64,000 nt of DNA from Xylanibacter ruminicola (lineage in GTDB: Bacteria > Bacteroidota > Bacteroidia > Bacteroidales > Bacteroidaceae), in contig NZ_FRBD01000002.1 of the NCBI RefSeq assembly GCF_900142525.1, positions 1 to 64,000 of the forward strand, written 5' to 3'. Shown one piece after another: positions 37,322 through 50,667 of this stretch. Every line of letters starts with the position of its first letter. Within the stretch, counting starts at the first letter, position 1. The notes below the pieces were generated by a model. The model ran no database searches and was not told the origin of the DNA. It saw nothing but the letters and a program-made list of their open reading frames with translations. The position numbers and the translations under genes are program-made.

Positions 37322-37335
37322 CGCAACGCGTTGCG
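37322..37335. promoter_or_regulatory. Putative operator of the LacI-type regulator
   Basis: CGCAACGCGTTGCG is a perfect 14-bp palindrome with the central CG step typical of LacI-family operators. A degenerate half-site (GTTGCG) recurs at 37352-37357. It lies about 90 bases upstream of the LacI-type gene, which suggests autoregulation. Confidence 0.65.
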
Positions 37336-37380
37336 CAACAATTTTGTTAATGTTGCGTTTAATATATGTGTAGAATTTAT

Positions 37381-37388
37381 TAATTTTG
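37381..37388 (+). promoter_or_regulatory. Promoter -7 box of the LacI-type gene
   Basis: TAATTTTG precedes the ATG at 37423 by 34 bases. The -33 region only has a weak TTTA at 37358-37361. Confidence 0.55.
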
Positions 37389-37422
37389 TAGCATTAATGA
37401 TAACTAGATTTGTTTAGGGGAG

Positions 37423-38436
37423 ATGAAAAGAATTTCACAGCGCGAGATTGCGAACCTATTGGGAGTAAATGTATCAACTGTATCACGTGCGTTACGAGGT
37501 TTAGAGGGAGTCAGTTCAGAACTACGACAGCAGATTCTGACTTTGGCCAAGGAAAAGGGTTATCGCCCTAACCCGTTTGCTGTTAGTCTTCGTTACGACA
37601 CCACGCGTACTATTGGTATTATAGTACCTGACATCTCGTTTAATCACTTTGCACATATTGTAAAGCGCATTGAAGCAGAGGCCAGAAAAGAAGGTTATAT
37701 GTGTATTATCACAGATTCTGATGATAAATACGAAACCGAAAAGAACTGTTTGGAGTTGCTTATAAATATGCACGTAGAAGGTATTATTATCTGCCCTTCA
37801 CAGGAAACGGTTGATTTTACACACCTGCAACGTCTAAGAAAGATTCATATCCCAGTAGTTTTATTCGATAGAGATGCTAATATCGATATCTCGTCGGTAG
37901 TAATCAACGATGCGGATTCTGCTCGTCAGGCAACCCGAACCCTTATTGACGGTGGGGCGAAACGTATTGCATTCTTGGGTGGCCCTAACAGAATGAAGCA
38001 GACGACTGAACGCAAGCATGGCTATATTGAAGCTTTGCGTGAGAAGAATCTTCCAATTATTAAAGAATTGGTTAAGTGTAGTTACGTTAATTACAATACA
38101 GGACTTACCGATACACTAGATTTATTAGACTTGCCTGAACCACCTGATGCCATTATTGCTACTCATGGATTGTTGGTTGGCTCAGCTATAAGAGCCATTG
38201 AAAGTCGTGGATTACGTATCCCGGAGGATGTGTCACTCATTGGCTATATGAGTGATTGGGTATCGGATGTTATGTCGCCCCGCATGTCGTTTATAAAGCA
38301 AAATCAGCGCGAGATGGGGGCTAAGGCCTTTAGGTTGCTGTATGATCAACTTAATGGAGATACTTGTGTGCAGCATGTCATTGTCAAAGCCAGGCTGGAG
38401 ATAAGAAATAGTACTCGAGAGATAATTGAAGGATAA
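37423..38436 (+). CDS. LacI-family transcriptional regulator
   Basis: The 337-residue protein has the LacI helix-turn-helix at residues 1-50 (SQREIANLLGVNVSTVSRAL), the hinge helix region (PNPFAVSLR), and a periplasmic-binding-protein-like sensor (about 60-330: TIGIIVPDISFNHF, then GGAKRIAFLGGP, then DVSLIGYMSD). It should bind palindromic operators and respond to a sugar-type ligand. It lies 14 bases before a GH9 gene, so the ligand may be a cello-oligosaccharide; this is inference. Confidence 0.92.
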   Translation: MKRISQREIANLLGVNVSTVSRALRGLEGVSSELRQQILTLAKEKGYRPNPFAVSLRYDTTRTIGIIVPDISFNHFAHIVKRIEAEARKEGYMCIITDSDDKYETEKNCLELLINMHVEGIIICPSQETVDFTHLQRLRKIHIPVVLFDRDANIDISSVVINDADSARQATRTLIDGGAKRIAFLGGPNRMKQTTERKHGYIEALREKNLPIIKELVKCSYVNYNTGLTDTLDLLDLPEPPDAIIATHGLLVGSAIRAIESRGLRIPEDVSLIGYMSDWVSDVMSPRMSFIKQNQREMGAKAFRLLYDQLNGDTCVQHVIVKARLEIRNSTREIIEG

Positions 38437-38450
38437 TAGATATTGGACTA

Positions 38451-41069
38451 ATGAAAAACTTATTATCACTATTACTTATGACTGTGCCAATGTTTTCTCA
38501 GGCGCAGGATTTAAAATTAAATGATCGCGATTATTTTGAGCGACAGGGTGTTAATGTGCTGGTATTCAGCAATAATTTCAACGGAGGCTTCAATGATGAG
38601 AAGAACTCTGGTATTGAGATTATCCATCATGGTGTGCGAACTATCCAGGGAGGAGCTGTCCGCCTGAATAACACCCCGGAGCAGTGGGATTTGGTGCCTA
38701 AGACAGTTTCTCGTACTGTAGATCGTGAAAATGGCAGTATCGAGGTTGTGATGCGTTACGATGATTACGATTTTGATAGTCGTGTGGTAGTAACAGCCAA
38801 AGGAAAGGCTGTTGAGATTGCTGTGTGGTTAGATAAACCGGTTCCTGATAAACTGGCTGGTGAGGCTGGTTTCAATATCGAATTCCTGCCGTCGCAGTAT
38901 TGGCTGAAGACCTATGACGTTGATGGTCGCTTAGGTCGTTTACCGCGCTATGCCACCAGCCCAACTATTGCTCGTCCTAATAGCGAGAAACCTCGTCAGT
39001 TCAAAGGCTTTAAGACTTACGATGATCGTGGTACCAATCAGTTTATAGATCCGTTGCCACTAGAAACTGGTCATAGGATAACACTTGCCACCGACCAGCC
39101 CGAGCGTATGGTAACCATCAGTAGCGATGCCGAATTGAAACTCTACGATGGGCGTATTCTGGCCCAGAATGGTTGGTATGTATTACGTAGCGTGCTACCT
39201 AAGGATAAAACCGGCAAGGTGCTAAGTTGGACTGTAGAACCAAATGCTATCCCAGGGTGGATTCGCGAACCAAATATCGGCTTCTCACAGGTTGGTTATA
39301 CGCCTGACCAACCTAAGGTAGCCGTCATCGAACTTGATAAGAACGACCAGCCCAGGGCCACTGCTTCACTAATGCGTATAAAGCCAGATGGCTCTGCAGA
39401 GCAGGCTTTCCAAGGTGAAATCAGAAACTGGGGGCCTTACTTTAAATATAATTATGTGAAATTTGATTTCTCGTCGGTACGTCAGCCTGGTGTCTATTAC
39501 ATCCAGTATGGTAGCACCCGTAGCAACGATTTTCTTATAGACGAGCATGTCTACGATAAGATCACCGATGCTACAACCGATGTCTGGGTGCCTATCCACA
39601 TGAACCATATGTATGTTAACGAAGGCTATCGTACATGGCATGGTGAGCCGTTTAAGGAGGGCTACCTGCAGGCGCCGCCAACCGATCACTTCGATATGCA
39701 CTATCAAGGACCAACCACAGATACCAAATATAAACCCTATGAACTTATTCCCGGTCTGAACGTAGGCGGATTCTTTGATGCAGGTGACTTTGACATCGAA
39801 ACCGGCTCAAATATCAGTGTAGTCCAGAACTTTATCCGTACCTGGGATCTTTTCAAGCCCATGCGCGATGAGACGTTCGTCAGTGAGAAACAACGTTATG
39901 TTGATCTTCACCGTCCTGATGGTGTGCCCGATATCCTGCAGTTCATTGAGCACGGCACGCTCAACCTTGTAGCTCAGGCCGAACAGATAGGTCATATGGC
40001 AACCACGTTATCTAATTCTGTTCTTGATAATTACCATCACTTGGGCGATGCCGCCTCCATTACCGATGGATTGCATTATGATCCTAGTTTGAAACCTTAC
40101 GAGGTTTCAGCCGATGGCAAGCGTAGTGGAACGCCTGACGACATGTGGGCATTTACAACCCGCAATCCTCAGCTTGACCTGCGAGCCGCCAATATGTTTG
40201 CTGCTGCCAGTCATGCACTTAAGGGATATAATGATGATCTTGCTGCTCGTGCCCTCACCCAGTCAAAACGACTCATGGCCGAGGCTTCTGAACTCGTCAA
40301 GCAAGGTAGCTCAGCACGTAATTTGATGATGGAGGCTGCCTTCACTTGGCTTGATGGCTTTGAGTTTAATGATCCAACAGCTAAGCCCGATAAGAAACGT
40401 CAGAAGCTGATGGAACGTAGTCGTAAGAATCGTGAACAGCTTGGTGATATGGCAACCAATTTGCAACTCTACGGTGCAACTCAGGAGAAACAATATCTCA
40501 ATAACTTTGCTTTGCAGATTTGGGATGCTCTGGAGCTAAATCTTTCATTCAATATGCAGACAGCACTTGATGCTATCCCATATATGGACACTGCTTATAA
40601 GACGAAGCTGCGTCTTTATGTAGAGAAGTTTAACGACTATGTCAAGAGCTTCGACCAGCAGAATCCCTATGGTGTTCCCATCGGTCTGGGCAACTGGGCT
40701 GGTGTTAACATGGTGCTTAACTTCGGTATTACCATAAACTATGCCCATATCTATTTCCCCGACATTGTGAGCAAGGATGAGATATATCGTGTGGCTAACT
40801 GGCTCTATGGCTGTCACCCATATCATAACTACTCTTTCGTTGCCGTTGTTGGTGCCGCCCGTCCTAAGCAGGTGTTCTACGGTAACAACCGTGCCGATTT
40901 CTCTGCCATTCCAGGTAACGTGGCTCCTGGCTTGCTGTTCCGCCAGCCCGACCACTTCGAGAACTTCGATGACTGGCCTTTCCTCTGGGGACAGAACGAA
41001 GGCACCATCGCCGGTAACACGCAGTATGTCATCTTTGGCTCATCATTCAAGAATATTGTAACCAAGTAA
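38451..41069 (+). CDS. Secreted GH9 endoglucanase-type enzyme with N-terminal Ig-like domain
   Basis: The 872-residue protein has a signal peptide (SQAQ). An N-terminal beta-rich region extends to about residue 270 and has no family match I recognise. A CelD_N Ig-like domain follows (about 275-365: FSQVGYTPDQPKVAVIE). The (alpha/alpha)6 GH9 domain carries D443 and D446 in GGFFDAGDF and the acid E850 in GQNEGTIAGN. Members cleave beta-1,4-glucans such as cellulose or xyloglucan. It is expected in the periplasm or outer membrane. It follows the LacI gene after 14 bases and precedes the sensor pair by 7 bases. Confidence 0.88.
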   Translation: MKNLLSLLLMTVPMFSQAQDLKLNDRDYFERQGVNVLVFSNNFNGGFNDEKNSGIEIIHHGVRTIQGGAVRLNNTPEQWDLVPKTVSRTVDRENGSIEVVMRYDDYDFDSRVVVTAKGKAVEIAVWLDKPVPDKLAGEAGFNIEFLPSQYWLKTYDVDGRLGRLPRYATSPTIARPNSEKPRQFKGFKTYDDRGTNQFIDPLPLETGHRITLATDQPERMVTISSDAELKLYDGRILAQNGWYVLRSVLPKDKTGKVLSWTVEPNAIPGWIREPNIGFSQVGYTPDQPKVAVIELDKNDQPRATASLMRIKPDGSAEQAFQGEIRNWGPYFKYNYVKFDFSSVRQPGVYYIQYGSTRSNDFLIDEHVYDKITDATTDVWVPIHMNHMYVNEGYRTWHGEPFKEGYLQAPPTDHFDMHYQGPTTDTKYKPYELIPGLNVGGFFDAGDFDIETGSNISVVQNFIRTWDLFKPMRDETFVSEKQRYVDLHRPDGVPDILQFIEHGTLNLVAQAEQIGHMATTLSNSVLDNYHHLGDAASITDGLHYDPSLKPYEVSADGKRSGTPDDMWAFTTRNPQLDLRAANMFAAASHALKGYNDDLAARALTQSKRLMAEASELVKQGSSARNLMMEAAFTWLDGFEFNDPTAKPDKKRQKLMERSRKNREQLGDMATNLQLYGATQEKQYLNNFALQIWDALELNLSFNMQTALDAIPYMDTAYKTKLRLYVEKFNDYVKSFDQQNPYGVPIGLGNWAGVNMVLNFGITINYAHIYFPDIVSKDEIYRVANWLYGCHPYHNYSFVAVVGAARPKQVFYGNNRADFSAIPGNVAPGLLFRQPDHFENFDDWPFLWGQNEGTIAGNTQYVIFGSSFKNIVTK

Positions 41070-41076
41070 ACGCTTT

Positions 41077-42063
41077 ATGTCGATTATCCATAAGATACGT
41101 AGTTCATTCACCACCCAGCTTACACTCTGGGTGGCTGGATTTGTTACTGCTATCTATGTAATCGTTATAGCGTTATTGGCCCGATTTTCTGAACAGGTTG
41201 TTTTCGAAGAGTCTATCGAGACAACCCAACAGGCTCTTGAGAATACAGCCTTGCGCATTGATAATATTCTGCGTCAGGCTGATATGACAGCCTTCCTTGA
41301 ACATCAGACGTTTACTGTTGATAAGGCATTCGTTGAGCGGTTGATAAGAGATAATAGCTACTTTGTTAGTCTCAACCAGTTTTTACCCAATGCTCAATTC
41401 TATGTTTCTGATAATGGCACGCCAGAGCAGAAACCCGGCAGTTTCGTGTTCGTTGAACCCATTTATAACAATCGTTTCCATCTGGTCGTAATGTGTCCTA
41501 ACGATGATATCTATGGAAAGTACGAGACAGTGAATGTTTTCTTGTTCGTTACCGGACTTACAGGTCTTTTACTTATCATATTCTTCTGTTGGAAGGTCAT
41601 TGCTCGTCATCTGTGGCCGTTGCATATCTTGGCTGATTCGGCCGAGCTAATTGCCGATGGTAATTTGGATGTAAGGATTCCTGATAGTGGCATGAAAAAT
41701 GAGATTGGTCGCTTGCAGAACAGTTTTGCCAAAATGCAAATGTCGTTAGCTGTTTATATGGACGAGATGCGTCAGAAACAGGTGATGCTGGGCAGGCAGA
41801 ATACCGAACTCGAGAATGCTTATAGTCAGGCTCAGGATTACGATAATCTGAAGAATCGCTTCTTGAGTAATATGACCGACCAGATGGTTACCCCTATCGA
41901 TACTATCTGTGAACTTACCGATAAGGTGTGCGACCAATATGAGAAGATGGATCAGACCGAGATGGAGAATATTCAGACAAAGATGATTGCCAGCACCGAT
42001 CAGGTTACGCACTTGCTTGAGCAGTTACTCGATGTTCCAAATAAAAAACACACAGCGCTATGA
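41077..42063 (+). CDS. HAMP-domain membrane sensor with a degenerate HisKA and no ATPase domain
   Basis: The 328-residue protein has two transmembrane helices (about 17-37 and 151-172) around a periplasmic loop, then a HAMP domain (RHLWPLHILADSAELIADGN), a coiled segment, and a HisKA-like hairpin. Where a kinase reads FLSxISHEIRTPL, this protein reads RFLSNMTDQMVTPI, so the phosphorylated histidine is replaced by threonine and aspartate. It stops without a HATPase domain. It may be a signal input subunit for another kinase or a decayed kinase. The stop overlaps the next start by 4 bases (ATGA). Confidence 0.7.
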   Translation: MSIIHKIRSSFTTQLTLWVAGFVTAIYVIVIALLARFSEQVVFEESIETTQQALENTALRIDNILRQADMTAFLEHQTFTVDKAFVERLIRDNSYFVSLNQFLPNAQFYVSDNGTPEQKPGSFVFVEPIYNNRFHLVVMCPNDDIYGKYETVNVFLFVTGLTGLLLIIFFCWKVIARHLWPLHILADSAELIADGNLDVRIPDSGMKNEIGRLQNSFAKMQMSLAVYMDEMRQKQVMLGRQNTELENAYSQAQDYDNLKNRFLSNMTDQMVTPIDTICELTDKVCDQYEKMDQTEMENIQTKMIASTDQVTHLLEQLLDVPNKKHTAL

Positions 42064-42389
42064 TAAAACTTCTGGACTATATTCAGCGGCGACTATCATT
42101 GCGCCTTGGACTCCTGATCCTCATTGTGGTTACGGTCATGTTCTCGTTGGTGTTCAATGTCCTGTTCTATTATTCTAAGGAGTATGTGCGCCAGGTTGCC
42201 ATCGATCGTGCTAACCAGTTGCTCGATAATACCGTAGTAAAAATCTCGGGTGTTATGGAAGAGACGGAGTTGCTTACTAACTCATGTCGTTTCACCCGTG
42301 AAGGGTTCATCAAACTTGGTTACGACGAGAGTTATGGTCCAGGTTCGCGTTTCGTTGTTTCACTGCCCGTTAATAAGTTAATTAAATAA
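42060..42389 (+). pseudogene. Internally deleted sensor kinase remnant
   Basis: This 109-residue frame joins a membrane-sensor N-terminus to a kinase-like tail. The N-terminus (YIQRRLSLRLGLLILIVVTV, then YYSKEYVRQVAIDRANQLLD) looks like the start of a large sensor protein. The tail, DESYGPGSRFVVSLPV, resembles the last strand of a HATPase domain. The join is near residues 70-85, so a large in-frame internal deletion is the simplest explanation. It overlaps the preceding gene by 4 bases. It is still open, so a short peptide could be made. Confidence 0.6.
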
Positions 42390-42402
42390 TATCTAAAATA
42401 AT

Positions 42403-45312
42403 ATGCAATACAAAAAACTACTTCTTTTATTATTGATGTGCTTTACTTCATTAATCACTCAGGCGCAGCCTGAACCCGAGGATCGTAAACTTACTATTCG
42501 TGGTCAGCTGCTTGATTCTGAGTTCAAAGAGCCTATGGTTCAGGCCACAATCCAGTTATTTACCGCATCCGATAGTACCTTTGTTGGTGGAACGGTTACT
42601 AATGAGCGTGGAAACTTCTATGTCGAGGCTCCCCGCAGTGGTGTATATAGGCTTCGTATATCGTCGGTAGGTTATCAGACCATTGAGCGTGAGGTGTCGT
42701 TACGTCGAAATGCCAGTCAGGATCTCGGAAACTTGCTCATGGAGTCTGAGAGTATCATGCTGCAGGAGGCCGTCATCACAGGTCGCGCCGCTCAAGTCAT
42801 CGTCAAGAAAGATACCTTGGTTTATAACCCCGAGGCCTATCGCACCCCCGAGGGCTCACCAATTGAGGAGCTTATCAAGCGTATTCCTGGAGCCGAGGTC
42901 GATGAGGAAGGTAACATCACCATCAACGGCAAGGAGGTTAAGAAGATTCTGATTGATGGTAAGGAATTTATGTTGGGCGATGTTGAAACTGCGCTTAAGA
43001 ACATTCCAGTGAATATCATCCAGAACATGAAGTTCTACGACCAGCAGAGCGATCAGTCGCGTATCACTGGTATCGACGATGGCGAGAAGGAAACCGTGCT
43101 CGACTTTTCTATTAAGAAAGGTATGAACCGCGGTTATATGACCAATCTTGATCTTGCAGGTGGTACCAATCACCGCTACGCCTCGCGTGGCATGGCCAGT
43201 AGCTTTACCGATAAGACTCGCTTTGTGTTGCTGGGCAACTTTAATAACAAGGAGGAGAATGCCGGCTGGTGGAACCGTCGTGGACTGAACTCGCGTAAGA
43301 TGTTGGGCACCAACTTCAACTATGATGATAACGATAAACTGAAAATTGATTTCAGTGTGCGCTGGAATCATCGTGGTGGCGATAATCAGACAGAGAACGC
43401 AACAGAGAATTTCTATAGCGAAACCTCGCGTACTTTCACTAATAAGTTGCAGGCTAACTACACCCGTAGCAATAACTGGTGGGGCAATATGCGTTTGGAG
43501 TGGAAACCCGACACTCTGACCAATATCCTTTTTCGTGCTAATGGCAGCTATGGTACTAACGATGCCACCACGCAGTCGAGTGCTGCAACCTTCGATGCCG
43601 ACCCATATCTCTATGTCGATGATCCGCTGTCGCAACTGTCGTCATTAGGTCAGTATCTGGTCAATACCAATATCAATGCTAACCTGACTTATGGCGAGAA
43701 TAAGAATGCATGGGGCATGCTCCAGCTTTACCGCCGTTTAAACCCGCGTGGTCGTAATGTTATTCTGCGTTTCGAGGGTAGTGCCGGCGATAGCAAGAAT
43801 CTGAGTGTAAGCGACGATGAGGTACACCTGTACCGTGTAAAGGATCAGTCAGGTCAGGACTCAACCTACTTTACTGCCCGTTACAACACCACACCATCTG
43901 ATAACAGCGGTTATGTGGTACGAACGTCTTATAGCGAGCCGTTGTGGACGGGCGCCCACCTGCAACTTAGTTACGAGCTGCGATACAATAAGAACAAGAG
44001 CGACCGCCTTACCTACGATTTTAGTCATTTGCCAGAAAATATCTTTGCTGGCATCACTCCTGAATATCGTATGTGGGATCCATGGCTCTCGTCGGTATGG
44101 TCAACACTCGACGACTATCTCGACCGCGACCTCAGCCGCTATTCCGAGTATAAGAACTATACCCACAACATGCGCGTCAACCTGCGTCATCGCGAGGAGA
44201 AGTACGATTACAACCTTGGTTTCCTGGTTCAGCCGCAGCATTCTAACTTTATTCAGGACTACCGTGGCGTGTATGTGGATACCGTGCGCAATGTGACTAA
44301 CCTCACGCCAACACTCGACTTCCACTATAAGTTCAGCGACCAGAGCAATCTGTGGCTGCACTATCGCGGCGATACCCGTCAGCCTGAGATGACACAGTTG
44401 CTCGACATCACCGACGATTCAAACCCGCTCTACATCACCAAGGGTAACCCTGGCCTGAAACCCCAGTTCACCAGCTCGCTTAATGGTTATTACAATAACT
44501 ACATAGTGCGCTACAAGCGTAGCATCGTGATTTATGCCAACTACCGCCACATTCGAAATTCTATCTCTAATCTGGTGCGCTATAACCCTGAAACCGGTGG
44601 TAGCATCACCCAGCCAGAGAATATTAATGGCAATTGGAACATAAATGCCGGTTTTACGTTTAACACCGCTCTTGATTCCACAGCCCATTGGAACGTGGGT
44701 ACTGATACTCGCATCCGCTACAACAACTTTGTGAGCTATGTGGCTCAGGAACAGGCCGATGCCGAGAAGAATACCACACGTACCACCAATTTCAACGAGC
44801 GCCTGTCGCTGGGCTATCGAAATGACTGGCTTGAGGTGACGCTCGATGGCCGTCTTAACTACCAGCACTCGCGCAATGAGTTGCAGCCCAGTGCCGACCT
44901 CGACACCTGGCAGTTCAACTACGGAGGTCAGTTCCTGGTAAAACTTCCATCGGGTTTCGAGATCAGCAGCGAGATTCACGAGCGCAGTCGCCGAGGCTAT
45001 AACGATTCGTCAATGAATACCAACGAGCTCATCTGGAACGGTCAGGTGTCTAAGGCTTTCCTCAAATCAAAGTCGCTCATCGTGGCACTTAACTTCTACG
45101 ACCTGCTTAGTCAGCAGAGCAACTACGAGCGTTGGGTAAACGCATCAGGTCGCAGTGATACCCGCTATAACAGTGTTAACTCGTATGCCATGCTCCACGT
45201 GCGCTACCGCTTGAACATGTTCGGCGGAAAGGTTGATACCGAGAACCGTTACGATAAGAAGTGGGGCGGTCGCGATAATCGCGGTGGAGGTCGCGGCAAC
45301 TGGCGTGGTTGA
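42403..45312 (+). CDS. Outer-membrane beta-barrel protein, TonB-dependent-receptor-like
   Basis: The 969-residue protein has a signal peptide (ITQAQ). A carboxypeptidase-regulatory-like domain (about 28-115: LTIRGQLLDSEFKEPMVQAT, then VSSVGYQT-like RISSVGYQT) follows. A plug-like region (about 125-225: AVITGRAAQVIVKKDTLVYN, then ILIDGKEF) comes next, and then a long beta-barrel rich in aromatic girdles (about 235-969) of the OMP_b-brl_3 type. It ends in a glycine/arginine-rich tail (GGGRGNWRG). It is not a SusC type, and no SusD follows. It may import or export a small ligand linked to the upstream sensors. Confidence 0.82.
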   Translation: MQYKKLLLLLLMCFTSLITQAQPEPEDRKLTIRGQLLDSEFKEPMVQATIQLFTASDSTFVGGTVTNERGNFYVEAPRSGVYRLRISSVGYQTIEREVSLRRNASQDLGNLLMESESIMLQEAVITGRAAQVIVKKDTLVYNPEAYRTPEGSPIEELIKRIPGAEVDEEGNITINGKEVKKILIDGKEFMLGDVETALKNIPVNIIQNMKFYDQQSDQSRITGIDDGEKETVLDFSIKKGMNRGYMTNLDLAGGTNHRYASRGMASSFTDKTRFVLLGNFNNKEENAGWWNRRGLNSRKMLGTNFNYDDNDKLKIDFSVRWNHRGGDNQTENATENFYSETSRTFTNKLQANYTRSNNWWGNMRLEWKPDTLTNILFRANGSYGTNDATTQSSAATFDADPYLYVDDPLSQLSSLGQYLVNTNINANLTYGENKNAWGMLQLYRRLNPRGRNVILRFEGSAGDSKNLSVSDDEVHLYRVKDQSGQDSTYFTARYNTTPSDNSGYVVRTSYSEPLWTGAHLQLSYELRYNKNKSDRLTYDFSHLPENIFAGITPEYRMWDPWLSSVWSTLDDYLDRDLSRYSEYKNYTHNMRVNLRHREEKYDYNLGFLVQPQHSNFIQDYRGVYVDTVRNVTNLTPTLDFHYKFSDQSNLWLHYRGDTRQPEMTQLLDITDDSNPLYITKGNPGLKPQFTSSLNGYYNNYIVRYKRSIVIYANYRHIRNSISNLVRYNPETGGSITQPENINGNWNINAGFTFNTALDSTAHWNVGTDTRIRYNNFVSYVAQEQADAEKNTTRTTNFNERLSLGYRNDWLEVTLDGRLNYQHSRNELQPSADLDTWQFNYGGQFLVKLPSGFEISSEIHERSRRGYNDSSMNTNELIWNGQVSKAFLKSKSLIVALNFYDLLSQQSNYERWVNASGRSDTRYNSVNSYAMLHVRYRLNMFGGKVDTENRYDKKWGGRDNRGGGRGNWRG

Positions 45313-45324
45313 TTTAAAAGACAG

Positions 45325-45366
45325 ATTATTCCAAATTGCAGTTTTTTTTATCATAAAAGGAATAAT
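45325..45366. promoter_or_regulatory. Inverted repeat upstream of the B6 operon promoter
   Basis: ATTATTCC (45325-45332) and GGAATAAT (45359-45366) form an exact 8-bp inverted repeat with a 26-base gap, ending two bases before the -33 box. It is a candidate operator for the AraC-type domain encoded next to it. Confidence 0.45.
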
Positions 45367-45367
45367 G

Positions 45368-45399
45368 TTTGGCCGTTTCGCCGTTTTTTAGTTCCTTTG
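45368..45399 (+). promoter_or_regulatory. Promoter of the B6 operon, probably leaderless
   Basis: TTTG (45368-45371), a 20-base spacer and TTCCTTTG (45392-45399; one mismatch from TAnnTTTG) lie only 5 bases before the ATG at 45405. The mRNA would therefore be nearly or fully leaderless. Confidence 0.65.
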
Positions 45400-45404
45400 C
45401 ACCC

Positions 45405-46301
45405 ATGAACAAAGCAATATTGACGATAACGGGTAGCGACGGAACTGGCGGATCGGGCGTGCAGGCCGACATCCAGCTTATCAGTAAGCTGGGTGGCACG
45501 GCGGCATCGGTCATCACATCCATCACGGTTCAGAACACGCTGGGTATCCAGGAGTTCCACGACCTGCCGGCAACGGTGGTACGCCAGCAGGTTGAGGCCA
45601 TCATCAACGACCTCCAGCCGCAGATTGTCAAGATTGGATTGTTACGCCGCATTGATGTGGTTGAGATGTTGGCCGAGGTGCTGCAGCGCTACAAGCCACG
45701 TCACATCATCTATGTACCCGTGCTCACATCAGCCAAAGGCGAACAGTTGGTGGAGCATCGGGTGTATCAGACCATTGAGAAGTTGCTCATACCCATGTGC
45801 ACAGTGGTATTGGCACCCAGCGATCTGGCCGAGACACCGCTACGCCACGGACGTGCCAACCAACTGGCATCGGCCCTGGCTTACTATCTGAGTCACGACG
45901 AGAAGGTGAGCGATGCCATGCTGCATGCACAGACTTACCTGAAGCAGTTGCCCGCCGACTATGCCGATGGCAACAGCCGTAGCGAGGAGCTTTACAATCA
46001 GTTCCTTGATGCCGTCGAGCACTATTACCACCGATATGCCGATGTGGCTTTCTATGCCGAGCAGCTCAACGTTAGTCCGCGCTACCTGGGGCAGGTAACG
46101 CGCCAGATAACAGGCCGCTCGCCCAAGGCTATCATCGACGAACGTATTACCAACGAGATTGAAACACTGATTACCACCACTAATAAACCCCTGAAAGACG
46201 TGGCCCAACTACTAGGATTCTCGTCGCAGGCCCACCTGTCGCGCTTCTTCAAGAAACGAAGGGGCGTGCCGCCTACCGAATTTCAACATAAACAAAAATA
46301 A
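45405..46301 (+). CDS. Truncated ThiD/PdxK-like kinase domain fused to AraC DNA-binding domain
   Basis: I start at 45405 because the promoter covers the earlier in-frame codons; this gives 298 residues. The N-terminal part (about 1-185) resembles HMP/pyridoxine kinases: ITGSDGTGGSGVQADI, SITVQNTLGIQ and VKIGLL. About 55 residues between LAPSDLAE and RHG are missing compared with E. coli ThiD, and the catalytic HGTGC loop reads HGRAN. The C-terminal part (about 200-298) is an AraC helix-turn-helix domain (LNVSPRYLGQVTRQITGRSP, then VAQLLGFSSQAHLSRFFKK). It lies 6 bases before pdxS. I infer a vitamer-sensing regulator that is no longer a kinase. Confidence 0.82.
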   Translation: MNKAILTITGSDGTGGSGVQADIQLISKLGGTAASVITSITVQNTLGIQEFHDLPATVVRQQVEAIINDLQPQIVKIGLLRRIDVVEMLAEVLQRYKPRHIIYVPVLTSAKGEQLVEHRVYQTIEKLLIPMCTVVLAPSDLAETPLRHGRANQLASALAYYLSHDEKVSDAMLHAQTYLKQLPADYADGNSRSEELYNQFLDAVEHYYHRYADVAFYAEQLNVSPRYLGQVTRQITGRSPKAIIDERITNEIETLITTTNKPLKDVAQLLGFSSQAHLSRFFKKRRGVPPTEFQHKQK

Positions 46302-46307
46302 GTAAAA

Positions 46308-47183
<876 letters not shown>

Positions 47184-47185
47184 GT

Positions 47186-50664
<3,479 letters not shown>

Positions 50665-50667
50665 TTA

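Larger units (their letters stand above)
37079..37422. other. Non-coding region between phosphatase and LacI-type genes
   Basis: This 344-base AT-rich stretch holds the palindromic terminator at its left end, an operator-like palindrome at 37322-37335 and a -7 box at 37381-37388. I see no gene between 37140 and 37320. Confidence 0.7.

Noticed and set aside
42403..45312. SusC-type importer
   Set aside because: The barrel type is OMP_b-brl-like and no SusD-type lipoprotein follows, so it is not called as SusC.
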